Below are positions 17,729-18,037 of a stretch of 18,037 bases of DNA, piece after piece. A program made the translations under genes and the position numbers. Below the pieces are notes generated by a model, which saw only the letters and a program-made list of their open reading frames with translations, searched no databases and was not told the DNA's origin. Source of the stretch: Zancudomyces culisetae (taxonomy: Eukaryota > Kickxellomycota > Harpellomycetes > Harpellales > Legeriomycetaceae); the NCBI GenBank assembly GCA_001969505.1, contig LSSK01000034.1, positions 1 through 18,037 of the forward strand, written 5' to 3'. How positions within the stretch are numbered: the stretch's first letter is position 1; each line of letters starts with the position of its first letter.

Positions 17729-18037
17729 TCTTTATGTGAGATTTTAATAGTTTCTAATATGTCAAAACTTAATATTCATTAACTAGCCGTAGCACTATTC
17801 CTAATAAACTTCTTAATTATCCTAAACCTGGATTTTAATTCTGAATTGATATTTATTTATCTTACTTTTCTTTTTCTTATTAAAACTATCAAAAGAGCTG
17901 AGGAATCCTCATCGAGTCTTCCTTCGCTTATATATATACTATTTTATTTAACCTAATAAAAGCTAATTCAAATAACCTATGTTTCTACGGTATATACTGA
18001 GTTGTATCGTGTGTTATCGTTTTTACTTCGTTTTCGT
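17729..18037. promoter_or_regulatory. Upstream region of the - strand gene, with TATA box and palindrome
   Basis: About 310 bp to the window edge. A tatatata run at 17931-17938, read on the - strand, is about 205 bp before the ATG at 17728. Between them lies the odd palindrome TGAGGAATCCTCA (17899-17911). On the - strand, an ATG just before this palindrome opens a 7-codon upstream frame, and gaaaagtaagataa (around 17860-17873) offers a GTAAGA donor for a leader intron. Both are speculative. Confidence 0.35.

Overview
The window is AT-rich nuclear DNA from a fungus. Three things point there: a protein with the fungal-specific transcription factor fold, a peroxisomal-type carnitine acetyltransferase ending in SKL, and short GT-AG introns of about 90-230 bp. 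Intergenic gaps are long and some genes have several introns, while three large genes have none. A gene that looks like the augmin subunit HAUS1, which budding and fission yeasts lack, suggests a filamentous or early-diverging fungus. The lineage cannot be fixed from the sequence alone.

Layout, left to right. Positions 1-346 hold the 3' end of a Pro/Thr/Ser-rich tandem-repeat protein, probably a GPI-anchored wall protein whose last exon encodes a hydrophobic tail. A 2.3-kb gap follows, with a palindrome at 1811-1841 and a TATA region near 2445-2499. Next on the + strand are: an intronless 689-aa fungal transcription-factor-domain protein without a visible zinc cluster (2651-4720); an intronless 946-aa bHLH-leucine-zipper factor (6385-9225); a three-exon predicted mitochondrial protein (9544-11503); a six-exon HAUS1-like gene (11970-13387, 279 aa when spliced); and an intronless 689-aa carnitine O-acetyltransferase (14587-16656). 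A small coding stretch lies on the - strand at 17510-17728, with a TATA box and a perfect odd palindrome upstream.

The genes do not form an obvious pathway or cluster. The carnitine acetyltransferase would move acetyl units out of peroxisomes as acetylcarnitine. The two regulators and the mitochondrial protein have no sequence-visible link to it. The least obvious content is the HAUS1-like gene. It becomes visible only after splicing: in the track-sized reading frames it appears as two unrelated short pieces, and its last three exons are too short to show up.

The three spliced models (1-346, 9544-11503 and 11970-13387) were built by hand from splice-site and phase matching. They need transcript confirmation.
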